A DNA stretch of 64,000 nucleotides from Janthinobacterium sp. SUN073. GTDB lineage: Bacteria; Pseudomonadota; Gammaproteobacteria; Burkholderiales; Burkholderiaceae_D. Positions 45,772 through 55,400 of this stretch are shown one piece after another; position 1 is the stretch's first letter, and each line of letters opens with the position of its first letter. The notes under the pieces are model-generated. The model was not told the origin of the DNA. It saw nothing but the letters and a program-made list of their open reading frames with translations, and did not search any database. Both the position numbers and the translations under genes were made by a program. The stretch spans positions 803,926 to 867,925 of the forward strand of contig NZ_JAPUBT010000001.1 in the NCBI RefSeq assembly GCF_030397665.1. Direction: 5' to 3'.

Positions 45772-46491
45772 CTATTTATCCATGAATTTAACAAAGCCGG
45801 CCAGCGGCTCGCGTTCCGTGTTCAAGCGGTTCTCGATCTTGTCCGGGTCGGCATAGCCGAGGGCCATGCCGCACACCACCATTTCGCTGGCCGGCACGCC
45901 CAACTCCTCGCGGATGATGTCATGGTAATGGATGAAGGCCGCTTGCGGGCAGGTATCGAGCCCCCGCGCGCGCGCCGCCAGCATGATGTTTTGCAAGAAC
46001 ATGCCGTAGTCGAGCCAGGAACCCTGTTCCAGCACCCGTTCGATGGTAAAGATCAGACCCACGGGCGCATCGAAAAACTGGAAATTGCGTCCATGCTGGG
46101 CCGCCATGCCGGCCGTGTCGCCCCGCTCCAGGCCCAGCAGCTGATACAGATCCAGGCCGATCTTGCGGCGGCGTTCGATGAACGGCGCCGTCCACTGGCG
46201 CGGGTAATAGGTATAGGACGCCGTTCGGGCGGGGGCGTCCGGTGCCTTCGGTGCGACATAGGCGTCGAGGATGCGGCGCGACAGACGCAGGCGCGCTTCG
46301 CCCGACAGCACGTACACTTTCCACGGCTGCATGTTGGCGCCCGAGGGCGCCCGCGCGGCCACTTCCAGGATGCGCGCGATATCGTCCTGCGCCACCGGCG
46401 TGGGCAAAAAAGCACGGATCGAACGGCGCGACATAATGACGGCGTCCACGGCTTGCTGCGCCGACGGTGTTTCAGATGCTTGCTTGTTCAC
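45772..46491 (-). CDS. Nitroreductase family protein
   Basis: A 239-residue FMN-dependent oxidoreductase. The N-terminal MSRRSIRAFLPTPV and APSGANMQPWKVYVL bind flavin. The C-terminal VVCGMALGYADPD is also typical. It probably reduces nitro or quinone compounds with NAD(P)H. It is followed in the same direction by nothing closer than pbpG (176 bases). Confidence 0.9.
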   Translation of the reverse strand: MNKQASETPSAQQAVDAVIMSRRSIRAFLPTPVAQDDIARILEVAARAPSGANMQPWKVYVLSGEARLRLSRRILDAYVAPKAPDAPARTASYTYYPRQWTAPFIERRRKIGLDLYQLLGLERGDTAGMAAQHGRNFQFFDAPVGLIFTIERVLEQGSWLDYGMFLQNIMLAARARGLDTCPQAAFIHYHDIIREELGVPASEMVVCGMALGYADPDKIENRLNTEREPLAGFVKFMDK

Positions 46492-46518
46492 TGCCCTGTT
46501 CTCCCGCTATAGCTATAT

Positions 46519-47445
46519 CTATTTCTTGACAACAAACACCACGCCGACCACGGCCACCAGCATGCCGACGATGCCCAGCATATTAAAGGCTTCACCAAAC
46601 ATCAGCCAGGCCATCACGGCCGTCGTGGGCGGTGTCAGGTACAGCAAGCCCGTCACTTTCGTGGCGTCGCTGCGGCGGATCAGGGCGAACAGCAGGAAAA
46701 TGGCGCCGATGGACAGCACGAGTACCGACCACAGCAAGGCACCAATAAAATTGGCCGTCCATTGCACGTTGCTGAAATGCAGGTCCAGTCCCTCGTAATA
46801 CAGGGCGAATGGCAACACGACCACGATGGAGGCGGCAAACTGCACCACCGTGCCGGTGCGCAAGTCGAATTGGGGGCAGTGGCGTTTTTGGTACATGGTG
46901 CCGGCCGTCATCGACAGCAAGGCAAACACGCACAGCAGCACGCTTTCCACGGTCAGGCCCACGAGATTGATCTTCGCGTACACGACCAGAGCCACGCCGA
47001 GCAAGCCAAAGAGCAAGCCCAGCCACTGACGCGGGCGCACGGATTCTCCGATCAGGGGCGCAGCGCAGGCCGTCAGCACGGGTTGCATGCCCACGATCAG
47101 GGCGGACAGGCCCGCCGGCATGCCCAGTTTGATGGCGCACCAGACGCCGGCCAGGTAGCCGGCCTGCATCAGGATGCCGGCCACGGCGATCTGGCGAAAC
47201 TGTCCCACGGGCCACGGTGCGCGCAGGACCAGCACCAGCGGCAGCAAGATCACCAGCACGCCCAGGAAGCGCAGCAGCAAAAAGGTCAGTGGTGGCGCGT
47301 AGGGCAAGCCGAACTTGGCGACGATAAAACCTGTGCTCCATAACAACACAAAGAAGCCGGGCAAGGCCATCGGCGCCAGGGTCGTCAAGAAAGGAGCTTT
47401 GGGGGCTTTGCCGCTGGCGCCAGCCGCGGCGGGAAGATTGGACAT
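46519..47445 (-). CDS. EamA/DMT family transporter
   Basis: A 308-residue protein with about ten hydrophobic segments in two EamA halves. The start MSNLPAAAGASGKA was preferred over 47502. Family parts include PGFFVLLWSTGFIVAKFGLP and LTPPTTAVMAWLMFGEAFN. It is probably an exporter of amino acids or metabolites. It lies 27 bases upstream of the nitroreductase gene in the same direction, so the two may form an operon. Confidence 0.9.
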   Translation of the reverse strand: MSNLPAAAGASGKAPKAPFLTTLAPMALPGFFVLLWSTGFIVAKFGLPYAPPLTFLLLRFLGVLVILLPLVLVLRAPWPVGQFRQIAVAGILMQAGYLAGVWCAIKLGMPAGLSALIVGMQPVLTACAAPLIGESVRPRQWLGLLFGLLGVALVVYAKINLVGLTVESVLLCVFALLSMTAGTMYQKRHCPQFDLRTGTVVQFAASIVVVLPFALYYEGLDLHFSNVQWTANFIGALLWSVLVLSIGAIFLLFALIRRSDATKVTGLLYLTPPTTAVMAWLMFGEAFNMLGIVGMLVAVVGVVFVVKK

Positions 47446-47629
47446 GGTATCAACTCGGGAAACGGGGTCGGCACCGGGGCGCTGCGCCAGTGCGGGAGGC
47501 AAAGTCTAGCATGCTGCGCCGCACCCGTCCTGAAAGGCGGGGAAATAACAGTTTAGGGTTAAACCATTGACACACAGAAATTAAATATTTCTCTTTAGAA
47601 ACAATGGTTTTTGATGCAAATCTATTCAA

Positions 47630-47645
47630 TTGTTGCATCGCACAA
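47630..47645. promoter_or_regulatory. Direct repeat A, candidate phasin operator
   Basis: TTGTTGCATCGCACAA, an imperfect palindrome (TTGT...ACAA ends). It lies just upstream of the -35 box of the phasin promoter. The downstream copy at 47686-47701 differs at two positions only. Confidence 0.6.
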
Positions 47646-47652
47646 GAAACGC

Positions 47653-47680
47653 TTGACTTCGTTTTTTTTCGCCGTAGAAT
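47653..47680 (+). promoter_or_regulatory. Phasin gene promoter
   Basis: TTGACT (47653-47658), a 16-base spacer and TAGAAT (47675-47680) match the sigma-70 consensus at five of six positions in each box. Transcription should start near 47687, giving a leader of about 108 bases before the phasin start. Confidence 0.75.
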
Positions 47681-47685
47681 AGGGT

Positions 47686-47701
47686 TTGTTGCGTTGCACA
47701 A
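47686..47701. promoter_or_regulatory. Direct repeat B, candidate phasin operator
   Basis: TTGTTGCGTTGCACAA, copy of repeat A at a centre distance of 56 bases. It covers the expected transcription start, where a bound repressor would block initiation. PhaR is the usual phasin repressor, but its gene is not in this window. Confidence 0.6.
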
Positions 47702-47794
47702 TTCTTGTTCAGCTTGAAAATTTAGATTCACCTGCTTTCCCAAACGGTACACGCAGCATCAAATTAACCAGATTTCGATTTTTTGGAGATTTAT

Positions 47795-48361
47795 ATGTTT
47801 TCAATTCCTGAGCAATTTTCGTCCGCTACCAAAACCAACCTGGAAGCCCAATTCGCCCTGTTCTCGTCGCTGACGAGCAAAGCCTTCGAAGGCATCGAAA
47901 AGATCGTCGAACTGAACCTGACCGCTGCCAAGGCAACGCTGGAAGAATCGACCGCCGCCGCCAAGCAATTGCTGTCGGCAAAAGATCCACAAGAATTCTT
48001 CTCGCTGAGCGCTGCTCAAGCCCAGCCTAGCGCCGAAAAAGCCATCGCTTACGGTCGTCACCTGGCTGCCATCACGTCGGGCACCCAAGCTGAATTCAGC
48101 AAAGCAGCTGAATCGCAAATCGCTGAAACCAACCGCAAAGTCCTGTCGCTGGTGGAAGAAGTCACCAAAAACGCGCCAGCCGGTTCGGAAAACGCTGTTG
48201 CCATGCTGAAAAGCGCCATCGGCAACGCCAATGCAGGCTACGAGCAGTTCTCGAAAACCAGCAAGCAAGCCGTCGAAGCCATCGAAGCGAACCTGACATC
48301 GGCCGTGAACCAGTTCACGCAAGCGGCTGAAAAAGTCGTGCCACGCACGGCTGCCAAGTAA
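47795..48361 (+). CDS. phaP: Phasin family protein
   Basis: A 188-residue granule-associated protein that coats polyhydroxyalkanoate inclusions. The ATG at 47795 has GGAGA six bases upstream; the TTG at 47783 was rejected because it would lie on top of that site. Family parts include [20 protein letters not shown] and a long alanine-rich helical region. Codon use is that of a highly expressed gene. It is monocistronic, with its own promoter and terminator. Confidence 0.95.
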   Translation: MFSIPEQFSSATKTNLEAQFALFSSLTSKAFEGIEKIVELNLTAAKATLEESTAAAKQLLSAKDPQEFFSLSAAQAQPSAEKAIAYGRHLAAITSGTQAEFSKAAESQIAETNRKVLSLVEEVTKNAPAGSENAVAMLKSAIGNANAGYEQFSKTSKQAVEAIEANLTSAVNQFTQAAEKVVPRTAAK

Positions 48362-48441
48362 TTATTGCGCGACCGCTACGGCGGTCCGCTGTTCCAAGCT
48401 CCTCCAGGCATCCATCCCGCACTTCTCCGACGGATGCCATT

Positions 48442-48469
48442 ATGCCCCAGCCCAGCTGGGGCATTTTTT
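48442..48469 (+). terminator. Rho-independent terminator after phaP
   Basis: ATGCCCCAGC (48442-48451) pairs with GCTGGGGCAT (48455-48464) and is followed by TTTTTT. It lies 80 bases after the phasin stop. Confidence 0.9.
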
Positions 48470-48507
48470 ATGCCTGAGCACTTCCTGAACGCGATTACTC
48501 CCCCCGA

Positions 48508-49245
48508 TTACTCCCCCAGATACGCCGCCTTCACGCGCGGGTCGTCGAGCATGGCGGCCGCATTGCCGCCCATGGTGACCAGGCCGGAATCCATCACATA
48601 GCCGCGATGCGCCGCTTGCAGGGCCAGACGGGCATTCTGTTCGACCAGCAAGATCGTGATGCCTTCGGACGACACCTTGCGGATCACCTCGAAGATTTTC
48701 TCGACCATGATGGGCGACAAGCCCATCGATGGCTCATCGAGCAGCAGCAGCTTCGGATGACTCATCAGCGCGCGCGCCATGGCCAGCATCTGCTGCTCGC
48801 CGCCCGACAGGGTGCCGGCCATCTGCGCCGCCCGCTCTTTCAAGCGCGGAAACATGTCGAACCACTTGGCGATGTCATCCTCGACACCGGCCTTGTCCGT
48901 GCGCGTGTAGGCGCCCATCATGAGGTTTTCGCGGATCGACATGCGGGTAAATACGCCCCGCCCCTCCGGCACCATCGCCAGTTTCCTTTCCACCAGGTGA
49001 AACGATTTCGTGCCCTTGAGCGATTCGCCCAGGTAGCTGATCGTGCCTTCGATCTTGCAGGCCGGCAGGGTGCCCGTGATGGCTTTCAAGGTTGTCGTCT
49101 TGCCCGCGCCGTTCGCGCCGATCAGGGCGATCAGCTCGCCTTCGTTGACTTCCAGGTCGATACCCTTGACGGCCTTGATGCCGCCGTAGGCCACGTGCAG
49201 GCCCGCCACTTTCAATACAGTCTTGTTCAAGCCATTGTTACTCAT
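48508..49245 (-). CDS. livF: Branched-chain amino acid ABC transporter ATPase LivF
   Basis: A 245-residue ATPase. The start MSNNGLNKTVLKV overlaps the livG stop (ATGA); the longer frame runs into livG. Walker A is GANGAGKTTTL, the signature LSGGEQQMLAMARAL and Walker B LLLLDEPSMGL. It is the last gene of livH-livM-livG-livF. Confidence 0.95.
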   Translation of the reverse strand: MSNNGLNKTVLKVAGLHVAYGGIKAVKGIDLEVNEGELIALIGANGAGKTTTLKAITGTLPACKIEGTISYLGESLKGTKSFHLVERKLAMVPEGRGVFTRMSIRENLMMGAYTRTDKAGVEDDIAKWFDMFPRLKERAAQMAGTLSGGEQQMLAMARALMSHPKLLLLDEPSMGLSPIMVEKIFEVIRKVSSEGITILLVEQNARLALQAAHRGYVMDSGLVTMGGNAAAMLDDPRVKAAYLGE

Positions 49246-50015
49246 GCGTGCGATCCCCCCAGGTAAGCCTCGATGACGGCCGGGTTTTGTTGTATTTCGG
49301 CCGGCAAGCCTTCGGCGATGCGCTTGCCATATTCGAGCACCGTGATGCGGTCGCACAGTCCCATCATCAGTTTCACGTCGTGCTCGATCAACAGCACGGT
49401 CTTGCCTTCCGCCTTGATTTTCACCAGCAACTCGCGCAAGGCCAGCTTTTCCGTCGCATTCATGCCTGCCGCCGGCTCGTCGAGGGCCAGCAGCGTGGGA
49501 TCGGTGGCCAGCGCGCGGGCAATTTCCAGGCGCCGCTGGTCGCCATACGATAAAAAGCGCGCCGTGCGGCTGGCGAACTGGGCGATGCCGACGAAATCGA
49601 GCAGCTCCATGGCCCGCTTGCGGATGGACGCCTCTTCTTCGCGCGCCGCCTTGTGGCGGAAGATGGCGCCGAACACGCCCTGGTGCGAGCGCACATGGCG
49701 CCCCACCATGACGTTTTCCAGCGCCGTCATGTCGCCAAACAGGCGGATATTCTGGAAGGTGCGGGCGATGCCCGCTTTCGCCACCTTGTGCGGCGCGGAC
49801 GGCGAATACGGCTTGCCGGCCAGCTCGAAGGTGCCCGTGTCGGGCTGGTACAGACCCGTAATGACGTTAAAGAATGTGGTCTTGCCGGCACCGTTCGGGC
49901 CGATCAAGCCGTAAATCTGGCCTTGCCGGATGGTGATGCCCACGTCGGTGAGCGCCTGCAAGCCGCCGAAACGCTTGTTTACGCCGGCGATATTGAGAAT
50001 GATCTGTTCGCTCAT
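49242..50015 (-). CDS. livG: Branched-chain amino acid ABC transporter ATPase LivG
   Basis: A 257-residue ATPase with Walker A GPNGAGKTTFFNV, signature LSYGDQRRLEIARAL and Walker B LLALDEPAAGMN. The C-terminal LivG-type extension VIEAYLGG is present. It lies 12 bases after livM. Confidence 0.95.
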   Translation of the reverse strand: MSEQIILNIAGVNKRFGGLQALTDVGITIRQGQIYGLIGPNGAGKTTFFNVITGLYQPDTGTFELAGKPYSPSAPHKVAKAGIARTFQNIRLFGDMTALENVMVGRHVRSHQGVFGAIFRHKAAREEEASIRKRAMELLDFVGIAQFASRTARFLSYGDQRRLEIARALATDPTLLALDEPAAGMNATEKLALRELLVKIKAEGKTVLLIEHDVKLMMGLCDRITVLEYGKRIAEGLPAEIQQNPAVIEAYLGGSHA

Positions 50016-50027
50016 GCTATCCCTCCC

Positions 50028-51245
50028 TTACGCGGACACGACGCCGGTGGATTTAGTCGGCTGGTCCACATCGTGGTCGGGCCGGTCTTCGTGCTTCGGC
50101 GATGGCCACAGGCCGGCGGGACGGTTGAGCATGATCAACACCATGGCCAGGCCGTACAGCAACTGGCGCAGCACTTCCGCCTCGATCACCACGTGGCCGA
50201 ACAGCGCCTGCTGGGCCGGTTCCACCACGTGGCGCAGTACTTCCGGTATCGAGGCGAGGATCACGCCGCCGAGGATCACGCCAGGGATATGGCCGATGCC
50301 GCCCAGCACCACCATGGCCAGCACGGCGATCGATTCCGTCAGCGAAAACGATTCCGGCGAGACAAAGCCCTGGAACGAGGCAAACATGGCGCCGGCCACA
50401 CCGCCGAACGAGGCGCCCATGGAAAAGGCCAGCAATTTCACGTTGCGCGTATTGATGCCCATGGCCTTGGCGGCGATCTCGTCTTCGCGGATGGCCACCC
50501 AGGCGCGGCCCAGGCGCGAATGCTGCAGTCGCTTGGTGACGAACACGACGGCGATGCACAGGAAGAGGAACAAAAAGTAATACGCATTCACGGAGGGCAT
50601 GGAAAAGCCGCCCACCACGACGGTGCTGTTGGTGCCCGCCTCGCCCGCCAGGTTGACGCCGAAGATGCGGATGGGGTCGATCAAATTGATGCCTTGCGGC
50701 CCATTCGTGAAATTGATCGGGTCGTTCAAATTGTTCATGAAGATACGGATGATCTCGCCAAAGCCCAGGGTCACGATGGCCAGATAGTCGCCGCGCAGCT
50801 TCAAGGTCGGCGCGCCCAGCAAGGCGCCGCACAGGCCGGCAACGGCAGCGGCCAGCGGCACGATGAGCCAGATCGACAGATGGATGCCGTTTTCGCGGAT
50901 TTCCGGCCCCATCAGCTGCACCAGGGTTTCGCCCAGCACGGGATATTGATTCACCACCGATTCGAGCAGGATGGCGAACTGGGGCGACGCCAGCAAGGCC
51001 GTCAGGTAGGCGCCCACGGCGTAGAAGGCGATGTAGCCGAGGTCGAGCAGGCCGGCGAAGCCGACGACGATGTTCAAGCCCAGGGCCAGCATGATGTACA
51101 GCAAGGCCATGTCGATGATGCGCACCCACGAGTTGCCGAACTGGGCGGCAAAGAACGGGAACACCATCAGCAGCGCGGCCAGGCCCAGCATGCCGGCGTA
51201 GGCCTTGGTCGGATTTTTCTTAGCGTCAAAATCGAGTAGTGCCAT
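50028..51245 (-). CDS. livM: Branched-chain amino acid ABC transporter permease LivM
   Basis: A 405-residue permease with about ten membrane helices. Family parts are ALGLNIVVGFAGLLDLGYIAF, GAPTLKLRGDYLAIVTLGFGE and AFSMGASFGGVAGAMFA. A C-terminal cytoplasmic tail of about 45 residues (PSPKHEDRPDHDVDQPTKS) extends beyond the core. It is 22 bases after livH. Confidence 0.94.
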   Translation of the reverse strand: MALLDFDAKKNPTKAYAGMLGLAALLMVFPFFAAQFGNSWVRIIDMALLYIMLALGLNIVVGFAGLLDLGYIAFYAVGAYLTALLASPQFAILLESVVNQYPVLGETLVQLMGPEIRENGIHLSIWLIVPLAAAVAGLCGALLGAPTLKLRGDYLAIVTLGFGEIIRIFMNNLNDPINFTNGPQGINLIDPIRIFGVNLAGEAGTNSTVVVGGFSMPSVNAYYFLFLFLCIAVVFVTKRLQHSRLGRAWVAIREDEIAAKAMGINTRNVKLLAFSMGASFGGVAGAMFASFQGFVSPESFSLTESIAVLAMVVLGGIGHIPGVILGGVILASIPEVLRHVVEPAQQALFGHVVIEAEVLRQLLYGLAMVLIMLNRPAGLWPSPKHEDRPDHDVDQPTKSTGVVSA

Positions 51246-51267
51246 GATTTAATCTCCCAGTTTCACA

Positions 51268-52197
51268 TCAGGCACGGTCGGCCACTCGTTCGCCCATGAT
51301 GCCGGACGGGCGCAAGGTCAGCACGATGATCAGCACGACGAAGGCAAAGATATCCTGGTAGTGGCTGCCCAGGAAGCCGCCCGTGATGTCGCCGATATAG
51401 CCGGCGCCCAGGCTTTCGATAATACCCAGCAAGATACCGCCCAGCATGGCGCCATAGATATTGCCGATGCCGCCCAGCACGGCCGCACAAAAGGCCTTCA
51501 AGCCGGGGATGGCGCCCATGGAAAATTGAATGGAGGCATAGTTGGCACCCCACATCACGCCGGCCACGGCCGCCAACGCGGCGCCGATGGCAAAGGTGGC
51601 CACGATGACCTTGTCGGAATCGACGCCCATGAGGCCCGCCACGCGGGGGTTTTCCGCCGTGGCGCGCATGGCGCGGCCCATTTTCGTTTTTTCCACCAGC
51701 AATACCAAGCCGCCCATCGACAGCGCGGCCAGGGCCAGCAGCAGCACTTGTGTTTGCGAAATCACTGCGCCGCCTATGTTGATGGGGTCGGTCGACAGCA
51801 ATTGCGGGAAGGGCAAGGGATTGCGCGTCCAGATCATCATGGCGAAGGTTTGCAGCAGGATGGAGACGCCGATGGCGGTAATCAGGGGGGCGAGGCGGGG
51901 GGCGTTGCGCAGGCGGCGGTAGGCGACTCGCTCGATGATGATGTTGACCAGAATACAGATGGGTATGGCGCCGAGGATGGCGGTGGCCAGTTTCAGATAG
52001 CCGGGCCAGTCCGGCACATAAATGCCCAGCAGCTTGAGGATGGTCAAGCCCACCATGGCGCCGATCATGAGCACGTCGCCGTGGGCGAAGTTGATCAGGT
52101 TCAACACGCCGTACACCATCGTGTAACCGAGGGCGACTAAGGCATACATGCTGCCCAACACCAAGCCGTTGATGATCTGCTGGATGAATGTATCCAT
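51268..52197 (-). CDS. livH: Branched-chain amino acid ABC transporter permease LivH
   Basis: A 309-residue permease starting at MDTFIQQIINGLVLGSM, a start typical of LivH; the longer frame to 52269 adds residues unlike the family. Conserved parts are LVALGYTMVYGVLNLINFAHGD and GLKAFCAAVLGGIGNIYGA. No substrate-binding protein gene (livK/livJ) lies upstream; the first gene there is ispH, 295 bases away, with no open frame of the right type between. Confidence 0.94.
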   Translation of the reverse strand: MDTFIQQIINGLVLGSMYALVALGYTMVYGVLNLINFAHGDVLMIGAMVGLTILKLLGIYVPDWPGYLKLATAILGAIPICILVNIIIERVAYRRLRNAPRLAPLITAIGVSILLQTFAMMIWTRNPLPFPQLLSTDPINIGGAVISQTQVLLLALAALSMGGLVLLVEKTKMGRAMRATAENPRVAGLMGVDSDKVIVATFAIGAALAAVAGVMWGANYASIQFSMGAIPGLKAFCAAVLGGIGNIYGAMLGGILLGIIESLGAGYIGDITGGFLGSHYQDIFAFVVLIIVLTLRPSGIMGERVADRA

Positions 52198-52492
52198 GAT
52201 TGCCCTATCAAATATGCATTTTTCGGGAACAACTTCCACCAGAATATGTGGCTGATACAAAAACGGCACCGGAGGAAGAATTCCTGCAGTGCCATCCCTG
52301 GACCGTTCTCACCAGCATGGTGCACGCACTCAAAACGTGCGTGACCTTGCTTAGTCATAACGACAACATATTCAAGCTTGAGGCAATCATAACGATCTTT
52401 TGCAAAAACTAAACTTGGAATAAATCAATCATTTCCGAATTAAATTTTGTTTTGAGGTGACTATTTCATCGATACTCAATTATCCTGCAGGC

Positions 52493-53440
52493 TCAGGCCA
52501 CGTCGCGCTTGAGGCCATCGAGGCCTTTCGGCATCGGAAAGGTGACGGCTTCCTGCACGCCGTCGAGGGGGCGCACGCTCTTCACGCCACACTCTTTCAA
52601 GCGGTCGATGACGGCTTGCACCAGCACCTCGGGCGCCGACGCGCCAGCCGTCACCCCCACGCGCAGCTTGCCTTCCAGCCAGGCGGGATCGATCTGCGAG
52701 GCATTGTCGACCATGTAGGCTGGCGTGCCCATCTTCTCGGCCACTTCGCGCAAGCGGTTCGAATTCGAGCTGTTCGGACTGCCCACGACGATCACCACTT
52801 CCACTTGCGGCGCCATGAATTTCACGGCTTCCTGGCGGTTCGTGGTGGCGTAGCAGATGTCGCCTTTTTTCGGCTCGGCGATGTTCGGATATTTCAGCTT
52901 CAAGGCCTCGATAATGTCGCGAGTGTCGTCAACTGACAACGTTGTTTGCGAAACATAGGCCAGGCTCTCCGGATTGGCGACCTGCAATGCCGCCACATCA
53001 TCGAGCGTTTCCACCAGATGCATGCCCATGTCGGCCTGCCCCATCGTGCCTTCCACCTCGGGATGGCCGTCGTGGCCGATCATGATGATCTCGCGGCCTT
53101 CGCGGCGCATCTTGCCCACTTCCATGTGCACCTTGGTGACCAGCGGGCAAGTCGCGTCAAAAATGCTCAGGCCGCGCGACTCCGCCTCGGCGCGCACGGC
53201 TTTCGACACGCCATGCGCGGAAAACACGAGCGTATTACCAGCAGGCACGTCATCGAGGTCGTCGATGAAGATGGCGCCCTTGTTGCGCAAGTCGGCCACC
53301 ACATAGGCGTTGTGGACGATTTCATGGCGCACATAGATCGGCGCACCAAATTGCTGCAAGGCACGTTCGACGATTTCGATCGCCCGGTCGACGCCAGCGC
53401 AGAAACCGCGGGGCTGGGCCAGTAACAGTTCTTTATCCAT
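52493..53440 (-). CDS. ispH: 4-hydroxy-3-methylbut-2-enyl diphosphate reductase
   Basis: A 315-residue [4Fe-4S] enzyme, the last step of the non-mevalonate isoprenoid pathway. The start [16 protein letters not shown] was chosen from family alignment. The cluster cysteines are in [23 protein letters not shown] and [12 protein letters not shown]. It lies ten bases after fkpB, the same pairing as in E. coli. Confidence 0.96.
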   Translation of the reverse strand: MDKELLLAQPRGFCAGVDRAIEIVERALQQFGAPIYVRHEIVHNAYVVADLRNKGAIFIDDLDDVPAGNTLVFSAHGVSKAVRAEAESRGLSIFDATCPLVTKVHMEVGKMRREGREIIMIGHDGHPEVEGTMGQADMGMHLVETLDDVAALQVANPESLAYVSQTTLSVDDTRDIIEALKLKYPNIAEPKKGDICYATTNRQEAVKFMAPQVEVVIVVGSPNSSNSNRLREVAEKMGTPAYMVDNASQIDPAWLEGKLRVGVTAGASAPEVLVQAVIDRLKECGVKSVRPLDGVQEAVTFPMPKGLDGLKRDVA

Positions 53441-53450
53441 CGCTATTCCT

Positions 53451-53906
53451 TCACAGCACCGAAATGAGCTTGACTTCAAAGCGCAGCGGCTGACCTGCCA
53501 GCGGATGATTGAAGTCGAACAGGGCCGAGTCCTCGCGCATTTCGCGCAACACGCCGGCAAAGCGGCCGCCGCCCGGCGCGGCGAAGTCGACCAGGTCGCC
53601 GATCTTGTAGTCGGCACCGGGCACCGAGTTCTCGTCCAGGGTCGCGCGCGAGACGGACTGCACCAGCTCGGGATTGCGCTCGCCAAAGCCTTCGCCGGCG
53701 GCCAGCTCGAATGTCTGGTGCGTGCCTTCAGGCAGGCCCAGCAAACGCTGCTCGAGGAATGGCGCCAGCTGGCCCTGTCCCAGCATCAAGGTAGCAGGAT
53801 TTCCGCTAAAGGTAGTGACAATATCAGTACCGTCAACAGTAGCAAGACGATAATGCAGGGTGAGGTAAGCCGCTTCGGTGACGACTGCTGGTTGCTCGTT
53901 GGACAT
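53451..53906 (-). CDS. fkpB: FKBP-type peptidyl-prolyl isomerase, SlpA type
   Basis: A 151-residue cytoplasmic isomerase with an inserted flap domain. Family parts are [39 protein letters not shown] and [14 protein letters not shown]. It is co-transcribed with ispH. Confidence 0.94.
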   Translation of the reverse strand: MSNEQPAVVTEAAYLTLHYRLATVDGTDIVTTFSGNPATLMLGQGQLAPFLEQRLLGLPEGTHQTFELAAGEGFGERNPELVQSVSRATLDENSVPGADYKIGDLVDFAAPGGGRFAGVLREMREDSALFDFNHPLAGQPLRFEVKLISVL

Positions 53907-54027
53907 AGTGAGTTTTCAAGTAGCTGATGCAAAACGATATTGTAAGCCACACTGGCCGCGCCTGCCCCATGGCTTCGTCAAAGAAGACCATGCCGGGGCA
54001 AGCGCCGGTGACAAACAGGAGAACAGC

Positions 54028-54702
54028 ATGGGCATCAAGGACTGGCCGGCCAGCGAACGGCCACGCGAACGCCTGATCGAGGATGGCGCACACTCACTGT
54101 CGGATGCGGAATTGCTGGCCGTGTTCCTGCGCACGGGCGTGCGCGGCAAAAGCGCGGTGGAACTGGCGCGCGACACGGTCGAGCACTTCGGTTCCCTGCG
54201 GGGCCTGTTTGGCGCCAGCCTCGTGAGTTTTTCCGCCGTGCATGGCATGGGCAGCGCCAAATTTGCCCAGCTACAAGCAGTGTTGGAACTGGCGCGGCGC
54301 GCCATCATCGAGGATTTGCAGGCGGGCCAGGCCCTCAATTCGCCGCACGCCGTCAAAGACTATTTGCGCCTGACCCTGGGCAACCTGGCGCACGAAGCGT
54401 TTCACGTGTTGTTTTTGGACGTCAAGAACCGCCTGATCACGACCCAGGAAATGTTTCGCGGCACCCTCACCCACACCAGCGTGTATCCGCGCGAAGTGGT
54501 GAAACAAGCGCTGCTGCACAACGCGGCCAGCGTGATGCTGGCGCATAACCACCCATCCGGCACGCCGGAACCGAGCGAATCGGATTTATTGCTCACGCGC
54601 GCGCTGGTGCAAGCCTTGTCGCTGGTGGACGTGCGCATCCTCGACCATTTCGTCGTGGCCGGTCGGCAAGTGCATTCGTTTGCGGAACATGGCCAGATCT
54701 AG
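54028..54702 (+). CDS. radC: RadC family JAB domain protein
   Basis: A 224-residue protein. The ATG at 54028 follows CAGGAGA; the open frame upstream to 53878 overlaps fkpB and was not used. A helix-hairpin-helix part (about 45-90) precedes the JAMM metal motif [15 protein letters not shown]. Despite its name it is not proven to be a repair protein; some members are linked to mobile-element biology, but no such genes are adjacent. Confidence 0.93.
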   Translation: MGIKDWPASERPRERLIEDGAHSLSDAELLAVFLRTGVRGKSAVELARDTVEHFGSLRGLFGASLVSFSAVHGMGSAKFAQLQAVLELARRAIIEDLQAGQALNSPHAVKDYLRLTLGNLAHEAFHVLFLDVKNRLITTQEMFRGTLTHTSVYPREVVKQALLHNAASVMLAHNHPSGTPEPSESDLLLTRALVQALSLVDVRILDHFVVAGRQVHSFAEHGQI

Positions 54703-54779
54703 GCCGGGGCCCGCCCTGGTCACAGTTAACCATGTGTAAACAAGGACATACGTGACAGCAGCAGAACGCTTATCTAACA

Positions 54780-54797
54780 GTAAACAGTCCTGTTTAC
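54780..54797. other. Short palindrome upstream of rpmB
   Basis: GTAAACAG (54780-54787), TC, CTGTTTAC (54790-54797). It is a perfect 8-bp inverted repeat about 80-100 bases before the rpmB promoter in an otherwise gene-free 248-bp gap. No T-run follows. A role is unknown. Confidence 0.4.
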
Positions 54798-54882
54798 CAG
54801 TGCTTCCCCCTATGAAGAAGGGTAAAAGTCAAATTGTTAAATTATTTCAATACAACATGACACAATTGTTTTTCGCAAGTCA

Positions 54883-54911
54883 TTGATAAATCTGCTTATT
54901 TTGGATATACT
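54883..54911 (+). promoter_or_regulatory. rpmB-rpmG promoter
   Basis: TTGATA (54883-54888), a 17-base spacer and TATACT (54906-54911) match the sigma-70 consensus well and sit 40 bases before rpmB. An AT-rich stretch precedes the -35, as in strong ribosomal promoters. Confidence 0.85.
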
Positions 54912-54950
54912 CTCGTTTTTCCAATTTGGAATATCTTTAAGGAGTGCGCC

Positions 54951-55187
54951 ATGGCACGTGTTTGCCAAGTCACTGGGAAGAAGCCGATGGTCGGCAACAA
55001 TGTTTCCCATGCAAACAACAAAACCAAACGTCGTTTTTTGCCTAACTTGCAGAATCGTCGTATTTTTGTTGAATCTGAAAACCGCTGGGTCTCCCTGCGT
55101 TTGTCCAACGCCGGTCTGCGCGTCATCGATAAAGTCGGCATCGACGCCGTATTGGTCGATATGCGCGCTCGTGGCGAAAAAGTCTAA
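54951..55187 (+). CDS. rpmB: 50S ribosomal protein L28
   Basis: A 78-residue protein of the large ribosomal subunit. [20 protein letters not shown] is the typical L28 start and the length is normal. The zinc cysteines of C+ forms are absent. An AAGGAG site precedes the ATG. rpmG follows 22 bases later. Confidence 0.97.
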   Translation: MARVCQVTGKKPMVGNNVSHANNKTKRRFLPNLQNRRIFVESENRWVSLRLSNAGLRVIDKVGIDAVLVDMRARGEKV

Positions 55188-55209
55188 TTAGCAGAATAAG
55201 GGAGCTATC

Positions 55210-55377
55210 ATGGCAAAATCAGGCCGCGACAAAATCAAGTTAGAATCGACCGCCGGTACGGGTCACTTCTACACGACTACCAAAAACAAGCGTACGACGC
55301 CTGCGAAAATGGAGATCATGAAATTTGATCCTAAAGCACGCAAGCACGTAACGTACAAAGAAACCAAAATCAAGTAA
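55210..55377 (+). CDS. rpmG: 50S ribosomal protein L33
   Basis: A 55-residue protein, [20 protein letters not shown] then [20 protein letters not shown] and a lysine-rich end. The GGAG site lies five bases before the ATG. It has no cysteines, so it is the zinc-independent (C-) form of L33. It is too short to be found by a simple long-frame scan but is unmistakable by sequence and by its place after rpmB. Confidence 0.96.
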   Translation: MAKSGRDKIKLESTAGTGHFYTTTKNKRTTPAKMEIMKFDPKARKHVTYKETKIK

Positions 55378-55400
55378 TTGATATTGTGTTCTGTAAAAAG

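Larger units (their letters stand above)
47446..47794. other. 349-bp regulatory gap before the phasin gene
   Basis: AT-rich, no gene seen. It contains the phasin promoter at 47653-47680 and two near-identical 16-bp repeats, described separately. The left part should also hold the promoter of the divergent EamA gene, which I could not place with confidence. Confidence 0.6.

Noticed and set aside
49653-51239. A 528-residue plus-strand frame opposite livM and livG
   Set aside because: Histidine-, glutamine- and aspartate-rich mirror of hydrophobic permease codons; livM and livG are well supported.
54028-54702. radC as a sign of a nearby genomic island
   Set aside because: RadC relatives occur on mobile elements, but here it lies among fkpB-ispH and rpmB-rpmG with normal composition and no integrase or repeats.
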